A DNA stretch of 64,000 nucleotides from positions 868,001 to 932,000 of the forward strand of contig JABYQU010000005.1 of NCBI GenBank assembly GCA_022264855.1, in the 5' to 3' direction. This DNA is from Lenzites betulinus (lineage: Eukaryota; Basidiomycota; Agaricomycetes; Polyporales; Polyporaceae). Made by a program: the position numbers and the translations under genes. The notes under the pieces were generated by a model, which was not told the origin of the DNA, did not search any database, and worked only from the letters and a program-made list of their open reading frames with translations. Shown piece by piece: positions 1 through 11,705 of the stretch (the first letter of the stretch is position 1; each line of letters opens with the position of its first letter).

Positions 1-507
1 TACGCGCTCCCCACGTGCCTTCTTCGTTGCCGACGCCGTCGTGGGGCCCACGGAAGGCCTCTTGGCGGGCACGACAACGCTTCCCGCGGAGGGTGTGGGA
101 GACCCTTCAGCGGAGAAGGTCGAAGTGTGGTGGGTTGCGCTGCGCTGCGGGAGCGACTGCGGCAGGACCTGGGGGGACGACTCCGGCGAGGACGCGGGGC
201 TGCTCATCTGCTGCGCGAGCGCGCTGGTGGGCATGAAGTCGAAGACCTGGTGCGTGGGGAGGCACTGCTCGGAGGACTCGTCGGGCGACATGCGGCTCCT
301 GAGCACCTTGCGCGTATCAGGCATGGCGCCAGGCATCATGCTCGGCGGGGAGCCGCTGAGTGGGAGCGAGAAGGGGTCGTAGAGCGCGGCGAGGGCCGGG
401 TCACGGTCCCAGGGGACGGGGAGGGAGTCTGAGATGGGGGAGGTGAGGGGCGCGTCGGCGGCGATGATGTGCGACATGTGCAGCGCGGGGAGGTGCATTG
501 ACGACAT
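1..507 (-). CDS. N-terminal part of a probable bZIP-type transcription factor (truncated by window edge)
   Basis: The minus strand is open for 169 codons from an ATG at 505-507 to base 1 and continues past the edge. The protein is rich in Ser, Pro, Met and acidic residues, with stretches such as SPDESSEQCLPTHQVFDF, and ends in a basic run, KKARGERV, after an Ala/Thr/Lys linker. From memory, this Pro/Ser-rich lead followed by a KKARGER-like run precedes the basic region of a family of basidiomycete bZIP factors, but the zipper itself lies outside the window. A TATA-like GATATAAG on the minus strand near 650 lies about 140 bp upstream of the ATG and fits a promoter with a short 5' UTR. The frame is also open without an ATG further upstream, so an extra 5' exon cannot be excluded. 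That the gene exists is fairly sure; its identity is inference. Confidence 0.6.
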   Translation of the reverse strand, partial: MSSMHLPALHMSHIIAADAPLTSPISDSLPVPWDRDPALAALYDPFSLPLSGSPPSMMPGAMPDTRKVLRSRMSPDESSEQCLPTHQVFDFMPTSALAQQMSSPASSPESSPQVLPQSLPQRSATHHTSTFSAEGSPTPSAGSVVVPAKRPSVGPTTASATKKARGERV

Positions 508-2669
508 CTCGGGGTCGTAGTTAAACGGTGCCGGGCGGTGTGGACGTTGTGGGCGTTGAGGTCGACGACGGACGTCGGGCGGAGGATGCGGAGGGCGACG
601 GAGGTGGGGGTTCGGGTTCAAAAAGATGGCGAGGGACGGGGCGCGGACTTATATCGCGTGTTGCCGCCAAAGATAAGTACGGGAAAGGTAAAGCTTCGCC
701 ACGCCCTTAACGTAGTACCTTAAGCTTCCGTTGCCGACCAAAATCAACATCACCTCATCAGACACCGCTCTTGAACTTAAACATACCAAGGGCGCTCCTT
801 CCTTATGTTTTCCTTCCTATGTTTTTCTCTTTCTGACATTGAGATCTCAGACCGCCCCTACATTGTCTTCACTGTTCAACGTCCAACGTTCAGCACCCTC
901 GCGACGCGCGCGCACCTCGCATAAACACGCGCAGCTCGCGATCTTAAAATTATGCCCGGGTGCGAGACCGTTGATGCCATGTCTCCCGCGTTCTCACATG
1001 TTCTCACCACCCTCAATCTCAGCGCCCCTCTCCGTTGCCAATTCCACAAGCGACCATCCCAACCGCTGCGAGGTCATCCTACCAAACATCCCTGCGCAGC
1101 ACATCCGAGGACGCCCCGAGTGTCCGACAATCCGACATCGCGCAGAAACCGTCCTCTCGCCTTTTGCGGCTCGCAGGCCCACACGCGAAGTCCCAGGAGA
1201 ACCGGTCCACGCGCTAAAGGCTCCGGTGGACGAGGTCACATCCTTCTCCTGGCGTGCGTCCTCCGTCCGAGTCTCCCGCGCGGAGCTCGCCGTGCTCCTC
1301 TTCTCGCTTAGCACCATCGACCCCGGTTGTGGTCCTCCGTGCAGTGCGATGCAGCACGCCGAGGGTCCCGATGTCCGTATCCAGAGAAGGGATCGTCCTC
1401 GCTCCTTCAAGAAGGCATGGTGGACGGGACGTTCTCCGCACCCGTCGCAGGCCTTCCTCGTCTTCCGCCACTATTATTGCGTCCTTGCACGGCTGCCCCG
1501 CACTGGGCCGCAGGCGGCGGAGGACGATCGCATGCAGCTGCCCCGTCTGGGCGGGATGATCTGCGCGCCTGCGCGCCCCCGTTCCTTGGCCTTCTCCGCC
1601 CCGTACTCCGCTGGGGCCACGCGCCCTGCTACGAGCCCATCCAGGCCTTCTGTGTTCTTGGCGGAATTCGACGCTGGGGATGAGGTCAGCGTTAGCCTTC
1701 GTACAGAAGCCGGGCACGAGGACAAACCTCGGGAAAGTATCATCTGCACAAAGGCTATTTCCACCGCCCTGCAATTTTTCACGCTTTCCCAGCCCTTGCG
1801 CCCTCGACAGGTATATCTCGGACGCGCCTTCCTTGTCACCAGAGACAAACAGCTGAGCAGCGTGCCTCGCGCGTCGCGGTCCCAATGTCGGGTTCTGTGA
1901 ATCTATCGCGTCGATCAGCCTCGCACCTCTCCCCCTTGGTACGTTCGTTCTCACCGCCCGCAAAAATACCCCACAGACGTCATCCCCGCTCGCGCAGACG
2001 CTGCACAAGACTGGGGTCACAAGCACGTCCCCGCTGCACGGTCTCCGCTGGGGTGCGAACGGTAGCCCGCATAGCCCGCACGATAACCAGCGAGAGATGT
2101 CATAGGGCGCGTCGCGTTGCGATATCAACTGGGTCCTGCAGCGCAGTTGGCCGTCATATCGCATGCGTAAATAGCGAGGACGCTCACCGGACCCGTCCCC
2201 CGGAGGCATATTCTTGCGCGTCGCTAGGCGCCACCGCGTAAGTGGTCCGCGATATCTGAGGCTCCCGATATGCCTCCCTGTGGCGGGTGGCCTGGGCCGC
2301 CAAGTGTTCTGTCAAGAACGTCGAGTGCGGGACGCGTCGGCGCATCCCGCCCAGCCGAGCAAGCTCGTCCGATGTGCGTGTCGGGCGCGCGGATCAGCGA
2401 CAAACCCCTCCTCGACAGCATCCGGCGTACGGACCGTATGCTGCTAGCGATGACGGAGGCGGACACGTTTGTGGCTGGCGTCGATACGCAGACATAAGCA
2501 CTGGGGCGCGCAACACGAGATTCGGGCGTGGGTGTTGTTTGAATGGACGAGGGATGGCAGGGGATGGCTCTAAGTTGGGCCTCGGCGCACCATGGCCACA
2601 CCGATCATGTCGCGTAAAGTCCTAGGGGCACGTGTATACCGACCGGCGGGATGTGGTGTGCCTGACGCG
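508..2669. other. Intergenic region without a supported gene
   Basis: The leftmost part is the promoter of the left-edge transcription factor. Several long open frames overlap on both strands between 730 and 2,210, but they are Arg/Ser/Pro-rich, mutually overlapping and show no motif I recognise, so I treat them as chance frames in GC-rich DNA. No repeat, RNA gene or transposon end was seen. Confidence 0.5.
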
Positions 2670-4476
2670 GGCGAGCTCAGTCCTTTGTCTGTCTGTTAGC
2701 GCGTTGAAGCCGGAGTGCATTGTCATTAGAGCTTACCTGCTTGCTGCTCCTGTTCATATTCGCGCTCGATCGATCGCCGTGGCCGCACGCATGATAGTCA
2801 TAGACGGAGATGAGCTCGGCGTCGGAACGGGTCGGCGTCGGGATGGTGGTCGACGTTGTTGCTCCGAGCTCTCCTGCCATGCGGCATGTCGTCCGCGAGA
2901 AGGCGCACAGAGGGGATGTTCGAGTGGATCCGGGATTTAACCTGGGGGCGAGCATGAGAATGTAAGATTTCTGGTGAATGAGATAGAAGGTGCAGCTCAC
3001 CCGGTGTCGAAGACCTCAACGTACGCGTTGCGCAGTACGCACCGGTTGTCAGTCTGCGTATGTCGCGCAAGGCTGGAATAGCAACAGTAAAGTATGCACC
3101 AGTCGTTCCGTGCCTGACCCAGCCTGACCCTTTCTCAAACAGTGCTCGGCCTGGATTGTAGACAGTGAAACGCCGTGACATCAGCGCAGGGACATGAGCA
3201 TATCATTGTCGTAATACTGATGGCGAGCGAGTTGATGCAAGAAAGATGGGGGTGCTTTCAAGTTTCCAAGGCCCTCCGAGAGCTTGAGCGTTTATCGTGT
3301 GCCACAGCCATAAGACGCTGTTGATCACAGCCTTGCGCCGTTGGGAAGAGGTGCCCTAGAATCTCCCAGAATGAGGTTGGGTGAATGTGGGAGCTAGATC
3401 GTGAGTACCTGCGTTGGGTGCGCCTGAGTGATGGAATAATGCATGCAAGTCTAGTACGGCCTGTCCACGAGAAGTGGTGAGATCGTTCGGCGGAGCCTGA
3501 CATGGACACAGTGGTACGGTCGCTGTGGCATGTACCTCATCTTCTAGATTGGTTTCGAATGGGTCCACATAGCGCATAGGTTTGCTCCCGAGAGGTCCCG
3601 TATGACGTGCAGACAATAATGTGATGTTGTCGACGCCAGCGATGTAGCAAGCGAAGCGCTCCGCAGCGCACTCTTCCAACTAACTATTCGGCGTAGGTAT
3701 GAGCGAAGCTGCGGTGTATGCGCTACTGGAGGGTGGAAAACGCGCCACATTTCCAACAAGTCGAAGATGGTGAGGATCCTTGTGGGGATGTCAGCTCGGG
3801 GGCCTCCAATCCACTGTAACTCGACGAACAAAACAGCAGATACTTACTATTTCTGCTTGATAGCAAGCCGCCGGTTGTAGTTGGTCCCCCGGAACGGGCC
3901 TGCCTGACACAGTTTCCGTTGAACCATACTCCAGAGATGTGGATAGCGGCAGGAGTATTTGTCAACTTATCTTCGTGGTCTGGCTCATGTCTGCTTCGTT
4001 CTGTGCAAAATTCAGCAATGGAGCCTCTATGGAGACTTTAATCTTCAGCTGTCTTCCTCCTAGGACACTCAGGCTACCGTCTTACCGGCTGCGAGCACAT
4101 AACACCTACCGTGATGCACCTTTCACCATTCATAACCCGTCGTCGCATAATTCAGCATGGCCGAGTCATACGTATATCCCGCCGGCCCCGGAAGCACGCG
4201 AGACTGGTGGCACTAAGAAACTTGAATCTCACCTCCCGCAGCGTTCCTTGCGTTTTGTGGGCCGAGGATACCCTGTGCTACGTTCATCGGTTTGCAACGC
4301 TTCCTGAGGAACAGAAGATAGTCAATGAGCTGGAGACTGAAGAGGCGCGTTGGTACAGGAAGCATATCTTCTTTGAACGCCGGGCTGTCAGCTTCAAAGA
4401 CATACAGGACCAGAGGCTCTTGCAGTTGAATCGGAGACGAAGTACGTGGCACCACTCCGGTTACGAAAACGGTCAT
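2670..4476 (-). pseudogene. Possible eroded or unrecognised multi-exon gene, F-box-protein-like
   Basis: A chain of protein-like frames runs down the minus strand. It starts with an 87-codon segment from an ATG at 4474-4476 (PLVLYVFEADSPAFKEDM...). Further pieces include LQWIGGPRADIPTRILTIF near 3.8 kb, a segment containing SARHTGPLGSKPM followed by DPFETNLEDEVH near 3.55 kb, and HFSWTGRTRL near 3.46 kb. The pieces sit in different frames and not all junctions have good splice signals. The order of blocks and the HTGPLG-type element recall the large family of basidiomycete F-box proteins, but I see no F-box. It may be a degenerate gene or a real gene with an exon structure I have not solved. 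The plus strand also has a protein-like frame at 4,111-4,596, so even the strand is uncertain. Confidence 0.3.
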
Positions 4477-5116
4477 GGGGTTGTCGCGGTTCCTTCGGCG
4501 TCCGCTGTAGTGCGCAGCTACATAGAATTCCTGTGTGGTTCATACAGAATGCTCGTCATTCTTATTCTGCTTTCTTTGGGCATCTTGTCCTCATAGTCGG
4601 CTGATGGCAAATTCTATTCACACATAGTTAGCGATATCTGCGACCCCTTATTCCAATGTGCCTCCGTCGATTTCGGAGTACAGTCGCGAAGAGAAAGCAT
4701 ACATCTATTTCACTGGCCGTCTGCAGCTGTGCGCTGCTGATTAACGAGCACGAGAGAAGCTTGTGGCATTCGCGCTCGTCCGGCGCCGGCGGCGCCTTCA
4801 AGTTGCTAGGTCGGCAACACGACCTTAGTGTGAGTGGATTCCGATTATGCAACTACGCTACTGCTGTCGATACATTACCCTATAATGGCCACCGTCCTCG
4901 ATATCACCGCTTCTATCGCGAGCTCGGAGAGTCGCTCTCTCCGTCACACGAAGTGCCGGTACGCCAACGTGGGATACGCACGCACCAGAAGCGTGCATCG
5001 TGCCCGCGTCTCCACCACGGAGGGGTGTATCCTTTTCCGTCGACCATGGCCATATGCTATCGCGCGGGCGGAGACGAGAGAAGGATAGCGAGAACGCCGA
5101 GACCACCTGCCGCCGA
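4477..5116. other. Intergenic region downstream of the ABC transporter gene
   Basis: This is the 3' flank of the minus-strand ABC transporter gene. Long plus-strand frames here are antisense shadows or chance frames. No RNA gene, repeat or terminator signal was recognised. Confidence 0.5.
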
Positions 5117-8100
5117 CTATGCACGGGAGATCGGTGGCTCAGATTCCGCTGCCGCTGCCGCCGGAGGGGATGACGCCGGGCTCTCTGTCGGCAACGCGAG
5201 CGTGGCATGGAGCGACTCGCCTGCTGCGGCGTTGAGCTGGGCGGCCATGAGGTGCCGGAACCTCGAGTCCTCCTTGCTGACCTGTACGTCAAGTGAAGCA
5301 GGAAATCAGACTGGAAGCTACAAGCCTGGGCAGAGGCCGGGGATACGCACGAGTTGGCGGTATGTTCCGGTCTCTGTAATATGTCCGTCTGCACAGGTCA
5401 TCAGTTATGCACCCATGCCTGAGTTTGGAGGGATAAAATGGGAACGTACCCTCAAGAACAACTATCCGCTCCGCGCGCGCGATGGTTGACAGCCGGTGCG
5501 CGACGATCAAGCATGTCGTCTGCCGTCCGCGCAAGATCTTGTCAATCGCGTCGTTCACCCGGTGTTCCGAAGTCGCGTCCAGCGAGCTCGTGGCCTCATC
5601 CAGGGCGAGGATAGCCGGTTTCTTCAGCAGGGCACGAGCAATCGCTAGCCGTTGGCGTTGTCCGCCACTAAGGCTCGCGCGGCCGACTGTGTTTGAATAG
5701 ATGTGATACAATCAGCGATGTACTGAGCAGATGGTCTGCAAGAAAGGCGTACTTTCGGTGTCGAAACCGTGCGGCATGCCCCAGACAAACTCGCAGTTCG
5801 CCTCTCGCGCGGCTGCCTCGATTTGTTCCCTTGATACACCGGGGCTTCCGTATGCGATATTCGATGCGATGGTGCCGGTGAACAATACGGGATCCTAGAG
5901 GGAACATTTAATCTATATCCGCTGTATGAAAATGATGAGGAACTTACCTGAGGTACGACTCCGATGACGCTCCGCCATGACGAGGGCTTGAACTCCCGTA
6001 TATCTGTGTCGCTATCAGCCACTCTGAATGTGAATTTTTGAGCAACATTTACGCACCTTGTCCATCGAACGTGACCTTCCCCTTTACGGGATCGTAATAC
6101 CTCATCAGAAGGGCGTTGATAGAGCTTTTACCGCTCCCACTCTGTCCTCTATATAATGTTCGGTAACGATGAAACGAATCATATCCGTCCCAGACTTACA
6201 CGACGGCAACGCTCTCGCCCATACCGATCTCCAAATTGAGGTCTTTGAGAATTTGCATGCTCCGCCGGCTGGGGTATTCGAACCAGACGTGCTCGAAGCG
6301 AATCGTACCACGTCGGGAAGGGTCGACATCGACCCCAGTGTCAGGCGGAATGGCGGGTTGACGGTCTAGCAAATCGAATATGCGTACACCGGCACCAATT
6401 CCGCGCATAATCGACGCCTAGTAGGTCACGAGATCCAAACCATGAGCACAGCGAGAGTAAGAAACAAAGTTACATGAGCACTCACAAAGAACGACCTGGA
6501 AGCAATGGATCGTAAGCTTATACCCATACCCGGTCATGGAGTGGATTCCTACGTTAGCATTTGCAGGCCACTGCCGACGTATACGGTGTAGAGCAGCAGG
6601 CTGGTCAGGTCTCCGACCGAAATTGATCCCTGGCTGACAAGAGTACCGCCTACAAATTGTTCAGCTCATGCAATGATACGATTCTTATGAATATGCTCTC
6701 ACCGTAGCCGAGCAACGCGAGTAGAGTAACATTCCCGCTCCAACCTGTGGCACCGAAAAAGATCCCGCTAGCGATAGCCTCTTTTCGTGCAAGCGTTACG
6801 ACTTGATTGACCTTCTGGTGAAACTTGTCTGCTTCTTGATGAGACGCATTGAACGCCTGGACAGTGCGTAATGCTGACAATGCTTCTTGTGCAACCTATC
6901 ACGACGATGAGTGTGTGTTCAAGTCACCGGATAAATGTAGAAGCCTACCTTCGTCATGTCTCCGAGGGCCTCTTGTGTTCGGTTTGACAGCTTCTTAAGA
7001 TAACGACCGTAGAAGACCTACTAACACGATTGAGAGTGACTATACGCGCCCTCGGAACAGAACACCTACCGCGCCAAGTGATACCGGAGGGACAACCGTA
7101 AGCATAAGCAGAGTTAGTGTTGGCGAGATGTAGAACATCGCGCCAACTAGGTGGTGATAAGTTGCATTGACAAGTGATATATGGTGAATGGCACTTACGT
7201 CCAGCAGAGGCCATAACAACAGACCGGAGACCGTCCGAGAGGTTCTGAGTGACGCTGATGCATACTGTCAATCCGAGGCGGGTTTTGAGCTGAGATGAAT
7301 GAACTGACCTTTCACCAACAATACTTGAATCTACACTCAGCCTGCTCAAGACATCGCCCTCACCCTTCTCCACGAATTCTACCTCCTGCTGCAAGGCCGC
7401 CTCATAGGTGCGTTCTCGCAAGCGTGCGACGATCCGTTGACCTGGTACAGTTTACACGCCTATGCTTATTTCGCTAGGCGCGCATACACGCACCTGAGAG
7501 ACGCATGAGCATCGCGCGGCCTGCGTTCGCGGCCGCACCAGTGGTAAAGAGCAGCAGCAACAGGGCGGATGCTTGCCCCAAAGATAATCCAAGAGGTATT
7601 TGCTACGTCGCACGTATTCGGTCAATATGTATTGAGGGGTTGCGTGGTAAGAGGCGTGCTTACCGGGTTGGTGGTCGTAAAGAAGTCAATGAGCTTGCCG
7701 ATGGTGAAGGGCACGCTCATGGACACAGCACTCGACACCATGAGCAGCCCAATGGCGATCCCTAGGGGTTTACGTTCTGGCCTCGCAAGAGAGATGATCT
7801 TACGGAAGGAGGACGCGCTCTTCGCACCATCCTGAGCGTCCGCGGGTAGAAAGCGAGTCCATATTGACTTCTTCTCATTTCTGAGCTTCTCCGGTGTCTT
7901 GGAGGGTGTCGGTGGTGCCGATGCAGACGAAGCTGGCGGTATTGTTGAAGATGCCGAGTCTGTGGAAGGTGATGAAGAGCGGAACGAGCTTGACGTAGAG
8001 AAATGACGTTGCGCGAGTCCCGAAGTCTGCAGACGAAAAGCCCGAAGGTGGTGGAGTGCCGTGGGTGCTGGCCGCCTGCACTGCAGCGGGACGACGAAGA

Positions 8101-8122
8101 CGCGTGCACGAAATGCGAGCAT
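5117..8122 (-). CDS. MDL1: Mitochondrial half-size ABC transporter, MDL1/ABCB10 type
   Basis: This is a half transporter (membrane domain plus one ATPase domain) of the mitochondrial inner membrane; yeast Mdl1 exports peptides from the matrix. The ATG at 8120-8122 begins an Arg-rich presequence ([14 protein letters not shown]...). An upstream in-frame extension starts only with TTG. Joining 16 exons through 15 introns of about 50-65 nt gives a continuous protein with the membrane helices, then Walker A (GQSGSGKSS), the Q-loop ([12 protein letters not shown]), the signature LSGGQRQR, Walker B ([12 protein letters not shown]) and the switch histidine (IVAHRLST). It ends with [18 protein letters not shown] plus an Ala/Ser/Pro tail and TAG at 5117-5119. 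The signature exon reads [14 protein letters not shown], typical of the fungal members. All catalytic motifs are intact. It lies head-to-tail behind GEP4, about 330 bp away. Confidence 0.93.
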
Positions 8123-8455
8123 CGTCGTCAAAGTCGAGTACGCTGAAGCGGCGTACGTGGTCGCTGAGCACAGGGATGGGTACGTGGTCGGTGAGAACAA
8201 GTGCTAGAGCTTGAGAGTGATGCCGGAATCGGCGGCGGCTTCTGCCTGCAAACGTCACCGACGCCTACTCGGCGAGCGCGCGCACGTGCACGGGAGTCTT
8301 TCCACGTGAGTCGCGTCGAATAACACATATTGGAAGTTGCAGCACACTGGTACGCGCAGATGAGAGAGGACCATATATTGAGGACCTTGTAGTAATTATA
8401 GCAGGGGGTCGAATATTGAGTACGAGCGGCGAAAGGAGATAAGACGTCAGATAAA
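8123..8455. promoter_or_regulatory. Promoter interval of the MDL1-like gene
   Basis: This is the 333-bp gap between the GEP4 stop codon and the MDL1-like start, both on the minus strand. It must hold the GEP4 3' UTR and the ABC transporter promoter. It includes an AT-rich patch near 8,320-8,450 with TATA-like sequence, but no specific binding site could be assigned. Confidence 0.4.
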
Positions 8456-9521
8456 CTAGCTTTTGAACCGCCGCACCAACTTCCGCACCCACCCCTCCTT
8501 CACAACGTCCTTCGTCGCGGGTAGAGGTACAGGTTTGACAAACCTTTGCTGCAAGCTCTCATACCATGCGGCTTCCTGTGGCTTCAGCACCCATTTTTCC
8601 ACGCCCTTAAGCATCCCCCCTTCGAGCCCGCGAAGCACCAAGTTTTCTCGCTTCCAGAGACCCTCCGTCCATACCGCGAGGGGTCCCACCCTCTCCGCTG
8701 AGGGTCGAGCCCTACTGTTGGAATCCTCAAGCATGCCCTTTTCTGTGTTGTCCTCGTGCGCTTGGGACAACGACGGGGGTGCACGCCGGGTCATGCGATT
8801 TGCCAAAATTATGTCCGTGAGCAGCCGGTCTCCGACGATGACTAGCTCTTCATCCTTGATGGGGCGAGGGAGGGAGGCAAAGTATGCGCGAATCGACTTG
8901 ATGCAGGAATACGACGGCTTCAAAGAGGGATGCCGGAGTACGGGGGCAGAGAGGTGATGGGATACCGACTCCGCCTGTATAGAATGTGTGCCTCGTGAGC
9001 AAACTGAAGAAGAGACTGTATATGCTAGCGCACCTCGATCTCCCCGACATCTAAATGAGACCCGGCCGCGTTGCTCACGATTAGCACGTTTCCAGGACCG
9101 AATGTCTCTCTGCATTCTCGCCATGCGTCCTAAGGTCCGTCGGTGTTTGGTAAGGCTATCACTCATCATGCTGATGTTGAACGTACGGTCAATTCCGGTA
9201 CGAGTCGGTCTTCATGAGGTATCGTCTGGAGTACTACATGAGCTTCTTGATAACATCATCAATAGGGTAGACTCGCCAAACAATTGTCCTTGTCAAAGAC
9301 AGCACCTCGATACCCGGCCTTGTACAATGCAGGGAAATCAAGCTGGCGGATGTCTTCCTAACGGGAGCCGTCAGCGGCCGAGCTCCGCAGCAAGACGTGT
9401 AAAAGTCGTAGTCGTGATCCAAGGCAGAACACAGACCTTTGACAACGAGACTCGGGACAATTAGCCGTGGGTTTATGAGCAGATGGAAGGGTACAAGCAC
9501 CCCGGGCAGGTTGAAAGGCAT
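8456..9521 (-). CDS. GEP4: Mitochondrial phosphatidylglycerophosphatase (GEP4-like)
   Basis: GEP4 dephosphorylates phosphatidylglycerol phosphate to phosphatidylglycerol in cardiolipin synthesis at the matrix side of the inner mitochondrial membrane. The ATG at 9519-9521 opens MPFNLPGVLVPFHLLINPRL, the typical GEP4 N terminus. Five exons join to give KDIRQLDF, the HAD-type catalytic loop FDKDNCLTIPHED (nucleophile Asp in DKDN), then NVLIVSNAAGSHLD, then a long last exon with VIVGDRLLTDIILANRM, the HAD motif III/IV region. The last exon continues about 100 residues to a basic C terminus. Intron 2 starts with GC rather than GT (see findings). The reading frame is otherwise intact and the length of roughly 290 residues suits the fungal family. 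Confidence 0.92.
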
Positions 9522-10091
9522 CAAGAGGAGTACGCTTCAGTACTATTCCAACGTTACTAGTCCCCCAAAAGCGCCTCCAGGTCCCGAGGGCTTAAAGTGC
9601 CGAATGAGATACGCAAGTAATTTGACTTCGCAGAACAATGGTGTTGTGAAGTCCCAAACTGTTGCTGTATGCGTGGCGGAAAGAATGAAAAATGACTTTG
9701 GAGGAACGCGGTAAGCTGGCAAACGCCGCGCGGTAAACTTGGAATAAGTGTGACTGTGATGTGGAAACGGTGCACGTGACTGCTGTCACACAATATCTCG
9801 TCTGTCTGACGCGGCGGCAGCATCAACTTGTTGTCATCACTAAGCTTTTTGAAGTTGCCGACTCGAAGGCGCCCCCCAAACTCAGCAGTGTGCCTCGGAG
9901 GGTGTCAAGAGCTATAGTGAGTAAGTAGCTTGCATTTGTTGTCATTGTGCACACTCTGATGATCTACTACCCTCTCGCTATACTAGTAAGTCTCATTGGC
10001 ACAGTCAATTGAGAAGGGTGTTTAAAATGCAAAGTGTACATGCTCCGAGTCTGTTTTCTTTCAGTGCGTATGATGAATCCCCCCTCCACAT
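9522..10091. other. Intergenic region between GEP4 and the first YCII gene
   Basis: This region contains the GEP4 promoter and the 3' flank of the first YCII gene. Short frames on both strands lack recognisable motifs. No repeat or RNA gene was seen. Confidence 0.5.
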
Positions 10092-10677
10092 CTAGTCGAA
10101 TGTCACCTGCTTGATGGCCATATATGCAGGTGTCACGGTAATCTTCTCGTGATCCCACTAAGATTGCAAAAGAAAATCCGAGAAGGTGCGCCCAGTCAGT
10201 CATCTGCCTGTGTGACGGCCGCCACCAAATAGCACGCACCACCTCCCCGGACGTGTAGAAAATGTCCTTCTTGATGGTCTCCCACACGGCGTCGATGCTC
10301 GTGGCCTGAACGATAATAAACGAGCCGATGATGTTCTGCCTTGCATTGGCGTCGGACGACTTGACATCTTGCGGCAACAACCCTCCGCCGGCCCCTTATT
10401 CCAAGAAAATCATCAGCTCGTACTCGATATACACTTTCGTCAACCTGCACTCATTTGCGCCGAATCGCTGAGATCATAGGTTTGACCCACGCGACTCGGA
10501 GCTTCTGCGCTCTTGGAACGAGAAACTGGACGAGGACAACGACTCACTGATAAATCCGCTCGAAATGAGCGGTCCATTCTGCGCCATGTGCACGGCGGTG
10601 TGCTTCTCCCGCTGAGCGTTTGGCACGTCAAAGGTATTGACGACGAAATAATTGAACTGCGTTGACGAGGCGGACAT
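10092..10677 (-). CDS. YCII-related domain protein, copy A
   Basis: This is a small single-domain protein of the YCII (dimeric alpha-beta barrel, YciI-like) family; the biochemical role in fungi is unknown. Exon 1 (10,548-10,677) gives MSASSTQFNYFVVNTFDVPN and continues through EKHTAVHMAQNGPLISSGF. After an intron of about 155 nt, exon 2 gives GGGLLPQDVKSSDANARQN and GSFIIVQATSIDAVWETIK up to FYTSGEV. After another intron, exon 3 gives WDHEKITVTPAYMAIKQVT and a TAG at 10,092-10,094. The order of beta-strand, bulky ...GGGLL... loop, IIVQA strand and VWD..KI.VTP end is the YCII pattern. A paralogue with the same exon structure lies about 1.6 kb away on the same strand. Confidence 0.85.
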
Positions 10678-11705
10678 TATCTCTTTCTTATGAGCGTAGG
10701 AGATGATAGGTGTCTTTCGGGACAGCGCAGGTAAGAGCTGTTGACTATGTATTCTCCTCTTGCTCATATATGTATCCAAGCGTATCGCGACCGAGGCCGC
10801 AAGAACGGCTTCTACGTACGAGAAAGCGAATGTATTTCAAAGATGCAGACGTAAACGTGTGTGTCAGTGTGAGTCCAGCGGCGCAAAGCCGACAAGGAGC
10901 GCTAAAAACCCCTCACAGCCATCTACACAGACTATTTCTCTCGACGCGTAAAGCGAGTGCGATGCTTCTATACGCCGATCGGACGAAAGCACAGCCAGCT
11001 GAATCATGCCGCCAGGGAGATATAAAGCCGCCCGCTCATCGCGGACTTGTATGCATGTGGGTGTTCCCTGCGGCGCAGATTATGCGGCAGCTAGAAGCGA
11101 GGGCGTGATAAGATATCTAACTATTGCATACTAGAACGAAGGCTCAGACGACACAAACCTTTGACCAAAAAGACGAAGTGCGTGTGAAGACGACGCCGGT
11201 TCCTACGACGTCCGATACTGGCTTCTTCTACTGGTGTGACAGGCCAGGCCTGCAGTGAACTGCTATGACCTGTTTTCTCCGATGCCTCGCACAAGGACAC
11301 TCCCCTTAAAGTTATGACAAACACTGCGAACTCGACCTCCGGCAGCGCCACATGAAGCTCAGAACGTTCGCTTTCATTGGGCCACGCAGTTTCTCTGCTC
11401 TTCCCAGTCCCGACCACGCTGCTGCAGGCACACTTCATGCGTCTCTAAATTGGACACTCTGGCGCGATGACTCGCGAAAGCGCAGGTTAGCGGTCCCACA
11501 GACCAAAGATGCGGTTATGCTGCGGGGGATCGAGTTTGGTGGCCATTTTTGTCCTTGACTATACTCTCAGGCTGACTGATGTGTACGAGACCACAGAGCG
11601 CCCCTTCGCACTAGACTCAGTCCCAAACGCGTGCAATATATGTACATGTTATCCGCATCTGCTGTGCGTGTTCAAACTATGCGTTGCGCGGCATCCAGTC
11701 GAATC
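10678..11705. other. Duplicated promoter of YCII copy A and 3' flank of copy B
   Basis: The first 200 bases or so are upstream sequence of copy A. They share blocks with the upstream region of copy B (12,283-12,500), including TATATGAGCAAG near the start and CATTTCAAAGATG farther out. The rest, about 10,900-11,700, has no supported gene; short frames on both strands lack motifs. Confidence 0.5.

Noticed and set aside
731..1900. A 389-codon plus-strand open frame
   Set aside because: It is Arg/Ser/Pro-rich, overlaps a 331-codon minus-strand frame at 1,214-2,209, has no motif or splice pattern, and does not begin at an ATG with promoter-like context.
1214..2209. A 331-codon minus-strand frame starting with a true ATG
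   Set aside because: Composition is that of random GC-rich DNA; I recognised no domain, and long frames occur on both strands here.
10678..11700. Short frames between the YCII genes, including one of 105 codons on the minus strand
   Set aside because: No domain, no partner exons, and mutual overlap on both strands.
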